Shown: one piece after another, positions 40,495-52,056 of the stretch
How the letters are laid out: each line of letters begins with the position of its first letter
How positions within the stretch are numbered: the stretch's first letter is position 1
NCBI GenBank assembly: GCA_039090855.1
Contig: CM077012.1
Coordinates: 140,203,541-140,267,540, forward strand
DNA from: Macrothele yani
Lineage: Eukaryota > Arthropoda > Arachnida > Araneae > Macrothelidae
Reading direction: 5' to 3'
Length of the DNA stretch: 64,000 nucleotides
Position numbers and translations under genes: made by a program
Notes under the pieces: model-generated
Database searches by the model: none
Told to the model about the DNA's origin: nothing
The model's input: the letters and a program-made list of their open reading frames with translations, nothing else

Positions 40495-41180
40495 GCATTC
40501 AGATATGGTTTGTAAGTTCATCTGATTTTGAGTTGCCTTTTATCAAAATTTGCATTTAAGATGATCGCGCATCATTCTTTTTTTGTTCATCCGAGACTCG
40601 GGACCTGCGGGCCGAGGTTAGGTTGAACGATAAGCCACAAACCCGCGCCTCTGGCAAGTCAGCCACCAGGACGGCACTTTTGAATTCATATAAATGTGAA
40701 ATCTCATGTTAAACAGATTAGACGGAGAAGGATTTAGTGGCTGTAATTCAAGGCCCTAACCGGAGGGGGCGCTCATCCTCCCCTTCAAATGGAAAATGGA
40801 TGTTTTAAATTCTTTGAATTTTATTCTCGGCGGCTTTGCATTCAGATATGGTTTGTAAGTTCAGCTGATTTTGAGTTGGCTTTTATCAAAATTTGTATTT
40901 AAGATGGTCGCGCATTGTTCTTTTTTCATCCGAGACTCGGGGCCTGAGCGGAGGTTGCACGATAAACCACAATCCCGCGCCGCCCTTGATTAGCCAGTCA
41001 CCAAAACGGCGCTTTTGAATTCATAAAGTGTGAAATGTCATGTTACATAGATTAGATGGAGAATGAATAAGTGGTTCTAATTAAAGGCTATAACTGGCAG
41101 GGGGCCGGAGGGGCGCTCATCCTCCCCTTCACATGGAAAATGGATGTTGTTATAAATTCTTTGAATTTTATTTTCGGCGG
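40495..41180 (+). repeat. Tandem duplication, two copies of a 343-bp unit
   Basis: Unit 1 begins gcattcagatatggtttgta at 40495; unit 2 begins with the same words at 40838. Both contain catccgagactcggg, ttttgaattcata and ggggcgctcatcctcccctt in order. Substitutions and small indels separate them. Confidence 0.85.
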
Positions 41181-41467
41181 TTTAAGAAAATTACTTCTGT
41201 ATTTCATCATAACCCAGAAGGGTTGACTTCAAAACATTATTGGGGGGAGGGGGTAGGTAGCCTATGGCATATATGGAAGAAGCTTTTCAGGAGGAAAGGA
41301 TTAAAACTCGGTAGAGACTTAAAGGCATCTCGTGGGGGCCGTGCCTAGAAGGATAGTCAAAGTCGTAACGGCCAAAGGTGGGCCGACTATATAATGATTT
41401 AGGCAAATAAATGCTCTTGTTTCCGTTCGACCTAGATGTGTACCAATACTTTTTCTACACAGTGTAT

Positions 41468-43198
41468 CATCATCATCATCACCATCATCATTGTCAACCA
41501 TTATCAATCCACTGCTGGACGAAGGTCTCCCCAAGTTTCCTCCACAACGGTCTGTCTTGTGCCAATCTCCTCCATGTCACCCCTGCATACTTTCGAATTT
41601 CATCCACCCATCTCCCATGTGGTCTTCTTCTGGGTCTTTTCCTGTCCCTTGGAATCCAATCTAAAATTTCGGCTGTCCATCGATGATCTGTCTTTCTGGC
41701 AGTATGTCCAGCCCATTGCCATTTCAGGGATTAAACTCTCATCATGATGTCTTCTACTCTTGTCATTTTTCGGATCCACGAGTTCCTCTTCTTATCTCTC
41801 CTGATTACACCAAGTATGCACCTCTCCATGCCACTTTGAGTTGTCTGCAGCCTTTGTATGTCTCTTTTAGTTAAGGTCCACGTCTCTGCACCATATACGT
41901 AAGCACTGGAAGGATGCATTGATCAAACACTTTTCTTTTAAGACATAATGGCATATTGCTCTTGAAAATTATGCTGTTTCTTCCAAAAGCTCTCCAGGCA
42001 AGTTTTGTACGCCGATTAATTTCTTCATCAATGTGACCCTCACTTGATATCTGCTGTCCAAGATAAACGTACGTGTCTGTTACCTCCAGCTTTTCTCCAT
42101 CAATCGATAAATCTTCATTTCTTGTAAAAGCATTGAACATCACTTTTGTCTTCTGAAAGTTCATTTTTAATCCCACTTCTTTACTCTTGTCAGCAAGTTC
42201 CTGGATCATACTCTGCAGCTCTGATGGGGTAGTTGCAAAAATGACTACGTCATCAGCAAAACGAAGGTGGGTTAGATAATCTCCGTTAATCTTTATCCCC
42301 TTGTTTTCCCAGCTCAGCGACTGAGAAACACCCTCCAATGTGGCATTAAAGAGCTTCGGAGATATGGTGTCACCTTGTCTCACTCCCTTTCCAATTTTTA
42401 CGTGTGTTGTATTTTCAAACAGCCGAATCTTTGCACTTGCATTTTCATAGATGTTATTAATAATATTAATGTATGCATCTTCAATACCGCAGGTTTTCAG
42501 AGCCATTGTAACTGCTGATGGTTTCACCGAATCAAAGGCTTTTTTATAATCGATAAAAGCCATGCACAATGGAAGTTCATATTCCCTCGCTCTTTCAATT
42601 AGTTCTCTCAGTACGTGGATATGATCTATTGTGCTGTAGCCACTCCTGAATCCAGCTTGTTCTCTCGGTTGAGCCATGTCCAGTGTTACCTTCAAGCGGT
42701 GTGAAAGAACTTTAGTGAAGATTTTATAAACTACTGATAGGAGGCTGATAGGTCTGTAGTTTCCGAGATCCTCAATGTCACCTTTCTTATGTAGCAGGAT
42801 CATTGTAGCGGTGTTCCAATCCTCAGGAATCTTTCCGTCATTAAGGCATCGAGTGAAAATTCAGGCGAGTACTGTTTCGATTTCTCCACTTGCTTCTTGT
42901 ATGATGTCTACAGTAATTCCATCTTCTCCTGGAGCTTTTCCCCGCTTCATGTTCTTGATTGCATGTGCAACTTCTGCTGGAAGGACTGGAGGAACTCTGG
43001 TACTGGTATCTTTCATGATGTCTGGAGTGCATGTATCATCCCTTTCATATAATTTGGAGTAGAAATCTTTCACTCTTGTCAAAATTTCGCTTCTATTTCT
43101 TGTTACAGAACCATCTTCTTTTCTCAGTGCCATAATCTGTTTTCTTCCCTTACAGAGATGTCCCTTTGCTATCTTTAGGCTTTGGTTGTTTTCAATTG
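41468..43198 (-). mobile_element. 5'-truncated RTE LINE with 13-bp target duplication
   Basis: Starts (3' end) with an (ATG)n tail on the minus strand and is truncated at 43198 within the region upstream of reverse transcriptase. The near-identical ctacacagtgtat (41455-41467) and ctacatagtgtat (43199-43211) flank it. The main open part, 41871-42803, contains FIDYKKAFDSV, GVRQGDTISPKLF and FADDVVIFA. A 2-bp insertion near 41893 shifts the frame. A TAA in MMRV-stop near 41731 is shared with the 44452 copy. A TGA near 42862 (tcaggcg) interrupts the upstream part. Confidence 0.9.
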
Positions 43199-43385
43199 CT
43201 ACATAGTGTATATCTTTGCTTAAATTACGCTTAAGTTACGTAATAAAGCATGGCTCGCATGAAACAATTTTGAAGTTTCCAGTGATGACATGTTAATTTT
43301 TGACTTCCATGGATTTTTGTATAAGATAATTTTGCCATTATTTGCGATGTGATGTTTATTTTTGTGTGTCTTTTCTCTTCCTCAG

Positions 43386-43449
43386 AGCATGGAACATCCC
43401 CTACATAAAAAAAAAGATAAAGAAGATTCGTGAAGTTGACGTTGTGTGA
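43386..43449 (+). CDS. Possible terminal exon of the host gene
   Basis: A pyrimidine-rich acceptor (tgtcttttctcttcctcag) ends at 43385. The first base would complete the phase-2 codon left by the exon ending at 30960 (Thr). The frame then reads AWNIPYIKKKIKKIREVDVV and a TGA at 43447-43449. An AATAAA at about 43591 could serve as polyadenylation signal. The exon is short and basic and has no family signature, so this is a candidate only. Confidence 0.3.
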
Positions 43450-44451
43450 GCCTCCTGCAGTTTTGTCTGGAACACTAAGTTTCCCTTTCTCTTGTAAATG
43501 TTTAAGTCTCATAATTGAAATTAGATTAGTAAATGTGAAAGTAATAATTGAATTCAAATTTGAAATGTAGAAGTCTAATAATTGACAGCAATAAAAGTTC
43601 AAATTTCGTTTGAAAACCTGAATTATTGACTAACTATTTCTAGACGAAGATGATACAGTGATAATTCTGGGGATCTCCCAAACGTAACTCAAGTTAAATT
43701 ACTGATTTGCTGTGTGTTCATTTTCGACAGTGGCGTAGACATTTCGGGAGAGGTGCGAATTGATGGGTATACAGTGTTAGAATTCCAAATAAATCTTCTA
43801 CTGGCCCAGCGGACCACTAGAATTTGCAAACCACGGGTCCATCAAAATGTCCACTGGCCCGTAAAAAATTAAAACAAAAAATTAAGACATTTACAATATA
43901 TGTAGAAAATAATGTGTCATTTTAATGGAATTATCTCCGATATTTGTTTTTTAAACATCTAATCTGAAAAGACAAAGAATTTTCCAGAATAAGATCCCGG
44001 TGGATTGGTGATATAGTAGAGTAAGAGTGCATTCCTGATCTGTTTTTAGGTAAGAAAGAGACTCCAAGGATACAAAAAAATTCTTATACATTAGTGGCTT
44101 TTTTATATGTTTTATTGTTTAGGATTTAGCTTCCTTTCCTTTAGTTTTAGTTTTATTGCTCATCCCTGCTACTTTTTCATGAAGTTAGTTTTAGTCCCCC
44201 ATTTAAAACAGTTTCATGTGAATTGCTCTTTTGTAAAAATTACCTTCACACATTCAATTGACCTTCTGTGCTAGTGTGTTTTCTTGGGCCAGTAACAAAA
44301 GCTGGCTTGTGTCTGGTGTCAGTATCTGCTACATTCACTAGGGTAAACGAATGTAATAAAAAACGGCCTAAAAAGAAAACCGTTCTGCGAGGTAAAAGAA
44401 ATAGAAATTTATTTTTTCAATTTGTGACAACTTAGAAAAAAAAACTTATTG
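43450..44451. other. Non-coding, nothing recognised
   Basis: AT-rich sequence between two RTE copies; no motif-bearing frames. Confidence 0.5.
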
Positions 44452-45740
44452 ACGATCTCAGGAACTACAGACCTATCAGCCTCCTATCAGTGGTTTATAA
44501 AATTTTCACTAAAGTTCTTTCACACCGCTTGAAGGTAACACTGGACATGGCTCAACCGAGAGAACAAGCTGGATTCAGGAGTGGCTACAGCACAATAGAT
44601 CATATCCACGTACTGAGAGAACTAATTGAAAGAGCGAGAGAATATGAACTTCCATTGTGCATGGCTTTTATCGATTATGAAAGAGCCTTTGATTCGGTGA
44701 AACCATCAGCAGTTACAATGGCTCTGAAATCCTGCGGTATTGAAGATGCATACATTAATATTATTAATAACATCTATGAAAATGCAAGTGCAAAGATTCG
44801 GCTGTTTGAAAATACAACACACATAAGAATTGGAAAGGGAGTGAGACAAGGTGACACCATATCTCCGAAGCTCTTTAATGCCACATTGGAAAATGTCTTT
44901 TAATCACTGAACTGGGAAAACAAAGGGATAAAGATTAATGAAGATTATCTAACCCACATTCGTTTTGCTGATGATGTAGTCATTTTTGCAACTACCCCAT
45001 CAGAGCTGCAGAGTATGATCCAGGAACTTGCTGACAAGAGTAAAGAAGTGGGATTAAAAATGAACTTTCAGAAGACAAAAGTGATGTTCAATGCTTTTAC
45101 AAGAAATGAATATTTATCGGTTGATGGAGAAAAGCTGGAGATAACAGACACGTACGTTTATCTTGGACAGCAGATATCAAGTGAGGGTCACATTGATGAA
45201 GAAATTAATCGGCGTACAAAACTTGCCTGGAGAGCTTTTGGAAGAAACAGCATAATTTTCAAGAGCAATATGCCATTATGTCTTAAAAGAAAAGTGTTTG
45301 ATCAATGCATCCTTCCAGTGCTTACGTATGGTGCAGGGACGTGGACCTTAACTAAAAGCGACATACAAAGGCTGCAGACAACTCAAAGTGGCATGGAGAG
45401 GTGCATGCTTGGTGTAACCAGGAGAGATAAAAAGAGGAACTCGTGGATCCGAAAAATGACAAGAGTAGAAGACATCATGATGAGAGTTTAATCCCTGAAA
45501 TTGCAATGGGCTGGACATACTGCCAGAAGGACAGACCATCGATGGACAGCCGACATTTTAGATTGGATTCCAAGGGGCAGGAAAAGACCCAGAAGAAGAC
45601 CACATGGGAGATGGGTGGATGAAATTCGAAAGTATGCGGGAGTGACATGGAGGAGACTGGCACAAGACAGACCGTTGTGGAGGAAACTTGGAGAGACCTT
45701 CGTCCAGCAGTGGATTGATAATGGTTGACAATGATGATGA
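44452..45740 (+). mobile_element. 5'-truncated RTE LINE, open except for two stops
   Basis: Begins at DLRNYRPISLLSVVYKIF and runs in a single frame to the last codons at 45728, ending in an (ATG)n/(GT)n tail. Only TAA at 44901-44903 (CAA in the intact copy) and TAA at 45489-45491 break it. FADDVVIFA is kept. The second stop is the same as in the 41468-43198 copy. Confidence 0.92.
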
Positions 45741-45756
45741 TATGTGTGTGTGTGTA

Positions 45757-45880
45757 AAAGTAAAGAAGTGGGATTAAAGATAAACCTACAGTAAGGAAAT
45801 GCACAGTGCTTTTACAAGAACTGAAAATTTCTAGGTTGATGGAGAAAATTTAGAAGTAACTGATACCTTCATCCTCTCCA
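45757..45880 (+). repeat. Small RTE fragment
   Basis: SKEVGLK and YKN-like remnants of the region after FADD, with words taaagaagtgggattaaaga and ttctaggttgatggagaaaa. It is much more diverged than the neighbour. Confidence 0.7.
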
Positions 45881-46149
45881 CCCCCCCTCCCAAGCAGAAA
45901 GTTCCTGATCAGTCTGTGACAGATATAATGGTGGCACATAATAATCTGCAGGTGGTCACTGGTCAAGATAACTCCTAGATGCCAAAAACAATACAAATTT
46001 GTACAGGTGGAAATTTAAAAAAGAGAGACAGAAAAGAACTGGCCACCTATTTCTTCAACCTAAAAAAAAAAAAAGTCTAACCTTAACCTAGATATTACAG
46101 CAATTGCAATGATGACTAGAATGAAGATTGCCCTCTCTGTACCTAGAAT

Positions 46150-46870
46150 TTTACCTCCATTTTCAAGTTGAAACACAAAGATTTACGGTAATAAAATTAC
46201 ATTTAACAACATTATAGGACGAAGAGAACATCGCTAGAAAAAAAAATTACGATAATGGGAGAAATTTTCACTCTGACTTACTTCCGTTTTCAGAAAATTT
46301 TTCTCCATTTCCGATCTTAAGAACAAGCATTTATGTAACTGAATGACGTTTAAACAATAATACAGTGCACGGAAAACACCGTGAAGAAAGTAAAAAAAAA
46401 AAAATAAATAATAATACGGGAGAATCTTTGAAACTTTTATGAAATTTTTTGGCTACATGAATTCCTTTGCAGAAATTTTTGACTTCAAAATTTCAATTTT
46501 TTGGCTTCATTTTACGATTATGGGAGAAATTTTTGCTCCGTCCAGCTTTCGTTTTCGGAAAATTTTCCTTCATTTTCAATCTGAAATTAAATACTAACAT
46601 TTATGTAATAAAATTATACTTAACCTTTGGGGCAGAGGGAACAATCACGAGAAAAAGAATTTAAGATCATAAGATTGCGTCTAACTTCCACTTTCGGAAA
46701 TTGTTGCCTCCGTTTTAAAACTGAAACAAGCATTTAGGCAATAAAATGATATTTAACAACAATACCGGAAAAAGGAAACATCGCGAGAGAAAAAAATTAA
46801 CATTATCGGAGAAATCTTCATTCCGTCGAACTTCCGTTTCCGAAAAGTTTTGAAAGACTGAATTCCAACG
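46150..46870. repeat. Old AT-rich tandem repeat, units of roughly 150-250 bp
   Basis: Diverged units share, in order, tttcggaaa(a/t)t, ctgaaac, aagcattta(t/g), aataaaatnatatttaaca, and gaacatcgc(g/t)aga. They recur near 46160, 46320, 46570 and 46700. Confidence 0.55.
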
Positions 46871-46933
46871 AAAGACGAAAAACTTGTGTTCATGATGCGA
46901 GTTCACAAGAAAATATTTTATAAGGTTCTGGGA

Positions 46934-48309
46934 ATTAGAGATGAGCACGGGCTCCTTTTTTAAGGCCCGGGCCCGTTATATCATTATTTATGACTGCCCC
47001 GGGTTTGATTGAACATTTGTGTAAATTTTCCCTCTGTGAATAAAAAAAAAAAAAAAACCATGAAGCATATTGTTTCACCCTATTTGTAGTTTCATCATGA
47101 CATACGAACGTTAGGGCTTCCTCTCAACGTCACCCCCCCCCCAAAGAGAGAGAGAGAGAGAGAACGAATTATTATTATGTGCATCATATGCAGGTGAAAA
47201 AATGTCCTTCATTTTGTTTCCCAAGTGTATCACGTTGATTTTTTTACCTCGGCTCACCTTCATGTTTTTTTCACCGAATGACGGAAAATTCCCATTTTTC
47301 ATATTGTAGCCAGCAGAACTTTAAATTTTAGTCGCCAGGAAACTTTATACTATCAGTTTTCATCGTATCTAGGGGAAAATACATAGTTGTTACTTAAAAC
47401 ACACTCGTGAAAACGCAATAAACAATAATTAAGAATTTTAGGCAAAGAACAAAAGAGAGACTATTGCCAAACCATTCAGTTGTGCGTTTCCCATTGCATT
47501 AGTGAATTCAGTTAACAGTATTAAATAAAATTAATTAAAAAAGTGAAAGGGAAAATTAACTTTAGTTAAAGATTTGATATAAGAGCCCGTCTGAGCTCGG
47601 GACGGGCCCGGCATCCTTTTCCGGGCTTTTGCCACAGCCCTGGCCCGTGCTCATCTTTACTGGTGTTATCGTTTCTATCTGCAGAACCAAAATAAAATAT
47701 TTTAGTTAAAATTTTATTTAGGTCTTAGTTAAAGAACCAAAATAAAATATTTTTTAGTTAAAGATTTTATATAAGAGCCCGGAACCGTTTTCGGGCTTTA
47801 CGTCATAGCCCGTCATAGCCGTGCTCATCTCTACTGGGTACTGGGGATATCCTTTTTGTCATCAGGACCAAAATAAATTTGATATAAGAATGCGCTCGGG
47901 CTCGGCACGGGCCCGGATCCGTTTCCGAAGTTTTTGTCACAGCCCAGGTCTATGCCTCATCTTTACTGGGGATGTTGTCTCTGTCTGCAGGACCAAAATA
48001 AAATATTTTTTAGTTAAAGATTTGATATATCATAAGAGCCCGCCCGGTCTTGGGACGGGCCTGGATCCGTTTCTGGGGTTTTTGTCATTGCCCGGGCCCG
48101 TGCTCAACTCCACATGGGGATATCGTTTCTGCTTGCAAGATCAAAATAAAAGCTGTTTTAAAGTTTTGATATAAGAACCCGCTGGGGTTCGGAGTGGGCC
48201 CGGATCCGTTTCTGGGCTTTTAGTCATAGCTCTGGCCCGTGCTCATCTCAACTGGAGATATCGTTTCTGTCTGCAGGACCAAAATAAAGTCTGCGACGTA
48301 CGTCGCAGA
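46934..48309. repeat. GC-rich tandem array, about five units, with an inverted copy at its left
   Basis: Units start near 47576, 47769, 47881, 48015 and 48166. They share gatataagagcccg, cgggcccggatccgtttc, gcccgtgctcatctctactgg, tatcgtttctgtctgcag and gaccaaaataaa. At 46934-46980 the words appear in reverse (gagatgagcacgggct, gggcccgttatatc). The outer words resemble hAT-type ends, so this may be a non-autonomous element with amplified interior. 47000-47570 between is AT-rich with a GA microsatellite. Confidence 0.7.
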
Positions 48310-48339
48310 TTTTATTTATTCTTCTACGGGGCCTACATC

Positions 48340-48885
48340 TGCCTTGCAAAACAGATATCAAGCGAGAGACACATCGAAGAAGAAATTAATGGGTGTATGG
48401 AACTTGCTTGAAGGGCTTTTGGAAGAAACAGTACAATTTTCAAGAACAATTTACCGTTATGTCTTAAAAGAAAAGCGTTTTAATTCATACACTTGGCGTG
48501 GATCAGGAACACCAAACAGAAGTCATCGCTCTTTCCACGTTAATAAGTGAGTCACGGAAAAATTCTTATCGGCCTCCACCGGGAATCGTACCCAGGGTTG
48601 TGATGCAGTGGTAGCATGTCTGGCGCGTAACTGGAAGATCCTGGGTTCGATTCATGGTGGCGGCCTATGAGAATTTTTCCGTGACTCACTTATTAACGTG
48701 GAAAGAGGATGACTTCTGTTTGGTAAAAAGTGTTTTATCAATACATCCTTTCGCAGTACATACTTATGGATCAGAGACATGGACCTTAACTAAAAATGAC
48801 TTACAGAGACTGCGTACATTGCCGTACAACTCAAAGAAGCTTGGAGAGATGCATTCTTGGTGTAACTAAGAAACATACGAAATGG
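48340..48885 (+). mobile_element. RTE LINE relic interrupted by an inverted SINE C pair
   Basis: 48340-48500 resembles the stretch from QQISSEGHIDEEIN to CLKRKVF. It resumes at 48725 with the LPVLTYGAETWTLTKRDIQRL region (tatggatcagagacatggac). It is broken by stops and continues, after further insertions, at 49940-50152. Confidence 0.8.
48511..48724. repeat. Inverted pair of tRNA-derived SINE family C sequences
   Basis: Arms 48511-48580 and 48650-48724 are near-perfect reverse complements and include aataagtgagtcacggaaaa. The middle carries a tRNA-like plus-strand block with TGATGCAGTGGTAGC and B box GGTTCGATTC, and a reverse B box (gggaatcgtaccc) on the other side. Confidence 0.78.
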
Positions 48886-49007
48886 AACTTGAGCGGGTTA
48901 AATGATTTTTTAGCTCAGTTCGTGTGTTGAAATAATACTTAAATGACCACTAACGATGTCAGGAATCGTGAAAATGCTCTAAAACGGGGCGTCAGTGAGT
49001 AAACAAA

Positions 49008-49140
49008 GGCATCGCTCTTCCCCGTTTGTCGACACATAGCAACCGAAAAATTCTTTTCCGGCCACTGCTGGGATCGTACCCCAGATCTCTCGATATCTAG
49101 CAGAGTGCGTTCCGCCTTACGCTACGGTGGCCAACAATCA
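49008..49140 (-). repeat. tRNA-derived SINE family C, single copy
   Basis: The minus-strand head GGCCACCGTAGCGTAAGGCGG has B box GGTACGATCCC, followed by ggaaaagaatttttcggt as in the inverted pair at 48511-48724. Confidence 0.7.
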
Positions 49141-49417
49141 ACGGCGCTATGTGTGTTTATCTGTCAGCTTCTCACATCAGATGATGTCAGGAACCGATAT
49201 AGCAAGAAATGAAACTTGCAACGAATTGTTTATTCACTCTCTGGTTGTGAAGTCACAGCTTGTAACCACAATTCCTATTTGATCTATACTAAAAGAGCTT
49301 CGGTTGCTTAATCAGAATATCAGTCTCGTAGATAAAATACGATCAACATTCAATAAGTAAAACGTCTTTCGTCGTACCACCGCACCACACATTTTACACT
49401 TTGCGTGGGGTTTTACG

Positions 49418-49926
49418 AGGGGTTGCTCATAAGTCTTTGACTTTGTGAAGAAAACAACAAACTACGTACGGGATTGAAAAAAATATTTACACCACATGTT
49501 CTCCCCTGAGCTCCACTCTACACACTTGTGACTTCATCGTTCTAATTTTCTTAACCCATAAAAAAATAATCTTTCGATTGTGGTGCAAACCACTCATCCG
49601 CAGCTGCTGTTTCCTCAATGCTTGAAAAAAGAAATTTACTTGAGGTGTTTTTTCAGGTTAGGAAAGAGGTAGTAGTCTGAAGGGGCAAATCAGGTGAGTA
49701 GGCCGGGTGTTTCAAAATTTCAAAGTGAAGATCAGCCAATTTCTGCTCCGTATTGACTACTTTGTGAGGAGAGGCATTGTGCTGAAGAAACAAGATCCCT
49801 TTCGAAAGCTTGCCTCGACCTTTGGAGACCAGTTGCTGCTTCAGCTTGACTTTAAGTGCAACGTAGTACTTTGGGACAAAGATTGAATTTTTGGATTGAT
49901 CAAAGTAAAGACCCTGTGGTAGCAAT
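49418..49926 (-). mobile_element. 5'-truncated mariner element
   Basis: The left end at about 49418 (acgaggggttgctcataagt) resembles mariner termini. The minus-strand frame 49653-49925 reads KGILFLQHNASPH (second Asp motif, with His in its place) and LKHPAYSPDLP. After a frame change come SDYYLFPNLKKHL and a C-terminal LRGEHVV. It is cut at 49926, where RTE relic sequence resumes. Confidence 0.75.
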
Positions 49927-49939
49927 CAGGTGGAAATAA

Positions 49940-50152
49940 TGCTAGAACTACTGACCACTGCCGGACAACTGAAATACTAGACTGGTATACCAAGGGACAG
50001 ACAGAAAAAGACCCAGAAGAGGATCATGTGAGAGAACTGTGGATGAAATTCGAAAGCATGCTGGAGTGATATGGAAGAGCACTGCTCAACACAGAAAGTT
50101 GTGGAAGAGACTTGGCCAAACCTTCATCCAGCAGTGGTTTCAGAATGGCACA
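49940..50152 (+). repeat. RTE LINE 3' relic
   Basis: Corresponds to TDHRWTAEILDWIPRDRKRP through RRLAQDRPLWRKL and FVQQW (gaccactgccggacaactga, ccagcagtggtttcagaat), with stops. Confidence 0.75.
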
Positions 50153-50365
50153 CCTTTTTTCGCAGGCCCTGCCCATCAGTAGTTTAGGTTGACCTCTCTC
50201 TCAGAACTTGATCTTCCATCTGACCCCTCCCACTCCCTATGGAGGGCCACCTGAAGCCGTTTAGTCTTTCTGGTCTCTAGAACCAGCTAATCCAAATTAG
50301 AGCGACTGCTCATAATCCTGAAACCCCGAAGCAAAACAACAAACAAACAAAACGGAAACCATTTT

Positions 50366-50475
50366 TCTTTTTTTTTTCTTTTTGGAGGGTTCAACGACCA
50401 CCGTAAGCAACTCGATGGGCTATAATCAATTGGCCGTCCCTAATTTAAGACCACTGGTTCCAGGGAAGGAAGAAT
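50366..50475 (-). repeat. SINE family A tail fragment
   Basis: T-rich start, ttcaacgaccaccgtaagca, cgtccctaatttaagaccac, tggttccagggaagga. A possible second, very diverged piece on the plus strand lies at 50265-50330. Confidence 0.7.
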
Positions 50476-50660
50476 AAATTTTAATCGAAAAATCGAAACG
50501 ATTGTTGCTGTTTTTATGTAAGTTAAGATCAAAGGCCGGTTTACCAGGACGTGGACACCCCCAGAATTGCTCAGTGAATTTAAAAACCGTATTGTTTATA
50601 CATTATACGTATTGATTAATGCGGCTATCACGATCCTCACTCTAAACGAAGTGAAATATA

Positions 50661-51880
50661 CACTGAAGAGCAATTGAATTGGAGATACCTATCTAGTAAC
50701 GTGTAGCACCACCTTTCCCTCTGATGACGGCGGCGATTCGTCTCGGCATGGACTCGACAAGACACCGGAAACGCTGGGAAGCCATACGGATCCATGACCC
50801 CTAAACAAGCTCCCACAGTTCACGAAGATTTGATGGAGGGGTCAGAGCCTCGAACATATCTCTCGATGCCATCCCAGATGTGCTCGATGGGACTGAGGTC
50901 AGGTGACCTAGCTGTCCAAGGAAGCGAGGTCACGTCGGTGGAGTGTTCATCCAACCATTCGGACACAATTCGGAAGCAATGGCACGGTGCATTGTCTTGT
51001 TTCATGATGAGGTCACCAGTGGGATGTTGAAGACGCACACAAATGGGAGCAAATGGTCGTCCAGGATATCCCGGTAACGTTGACCTGTGAGGGACGATGT
51101 CACACGTACCAGGGGTCCCATTTCAGTCCACGTAAACAGTCCCCAGACGAGAATGCCACCCCCACCAGCTTGAAGAATACCCTGCTGGCAAGAAGGATCC
51201 ATTGCTTCATGTGGTTTGCGCCGTACTCGTATCCTGCCATACGCATGTACCAACGTGAATCTCGACTCATCAGTCCAGGCAACATTTTCCCACATGTCTA
51301 GGGTCCAGTGGCGATGTTCCCGCGCCCATGCTAATCTTTGCACCCTGTGATGTGCGGTCAGCAGCAGTACCCTCGTGGGACGATGGCTTCTGTACCCCAA
51401 AACAAGGAGATGGTTCTGGATGGTGTGGCTGCTTACACGTTTTTGTGCACCAGCGTTAAATTGCCGAGTGATTTCTTGCACTGTGGCCCGTCTATCCGCT
51501 GTTACAATGCGAGCTAGCCGACGATGACCTCGCTCATCCACACGCTGTTGTCCACGGCAGTTGGCCCTGGCAGGGATGGTTTTACCAGATTCGATGTACT
51601 CACGGTGCACCCTTGACACAGTGGCTCGTGAAAATCCCAGTGCCTGCATGACTTGCCAGATGGAGTGACCCATTCGTCGGGCCCCGGCAGTTTGCCCACG
51701 ATCAAATGCGCTTAGATCCTTCGTCTTACCCATACTGCGTCCGACTCTTACTGATTCCCGTCGCATCACTCCTTATATTGTCGGATCGCTGCATACGTCA
51801 TGTCGTATCCGTTTACAGGGCCGCCCACGGCGCCACATTTGCATAACGCCAGCAGTCTCTAATTAAATTGCTCTTCAGTG
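50661..51880 (-). mobile_element. Tc1/mariner element, family E copy 2
   Basis: The ends CACTGAAGAGCAATTGAATT and its complement are flanked by TA at 50659-50660 and 51881-51882. It is 1220 bp. Confidence 0.93.
50700..51736 (-). pseudogene. Family E Tc1 transposase, two frameshifts, catalytic residues intact
   Basis: The start chosen is MGKTKDLSAF at 51736, with an upstream ATG at 51769. The frame is open to about 51035, covering both helix-turn-helix regions, WTDESRFTLV and GGGGILVWGLFTW. A 2-bp insertion near 51038 shifts it; the new frame holds MKQDNAPCHCFR and LSPIEHIWD, so all three acidic residues are encoded. An extra base near 50850 (GSDPSIKSS then stop) shifts it again before the C-terminal region. 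It is the least damaged of the three family E copies. Confidence 0.9.
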
Positions 51881-51882
51881 TA

Positions 51883-52056
51883 CATAGTGTGTAGGGTATA
51901 TTATCCACTACATTCAGGGCCGTAACTAGGGTATCGTCCCTGTCTAAGGCGCTAAATTAGACGAAGGCACCGTGCTAGGTTTAAACTAGTTAAATAAATA
52001 GTAATTGGTAACTAAGGTTTAAAAGCAGGAGCCGGAGCACAAACTTTCTGTATCGA
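51883..52056. other. Non-coding spacer
   Basis: Contains cagggccgtaactagggt at about 51917, which resembles a hAT end, but no partner end was found. Confidence 0.4.

Noticed and set aside
46934..48309. CRISPR-like array
   Set aside because: Units are contiguous and diverged with no constant repeat plus unique spacer structure, and the DNA is eukaryotic.
51915..51935. hAT end cagggccgtaactaggg
   Set aside because: Only one end seen; no inverted partner or target duplication found.
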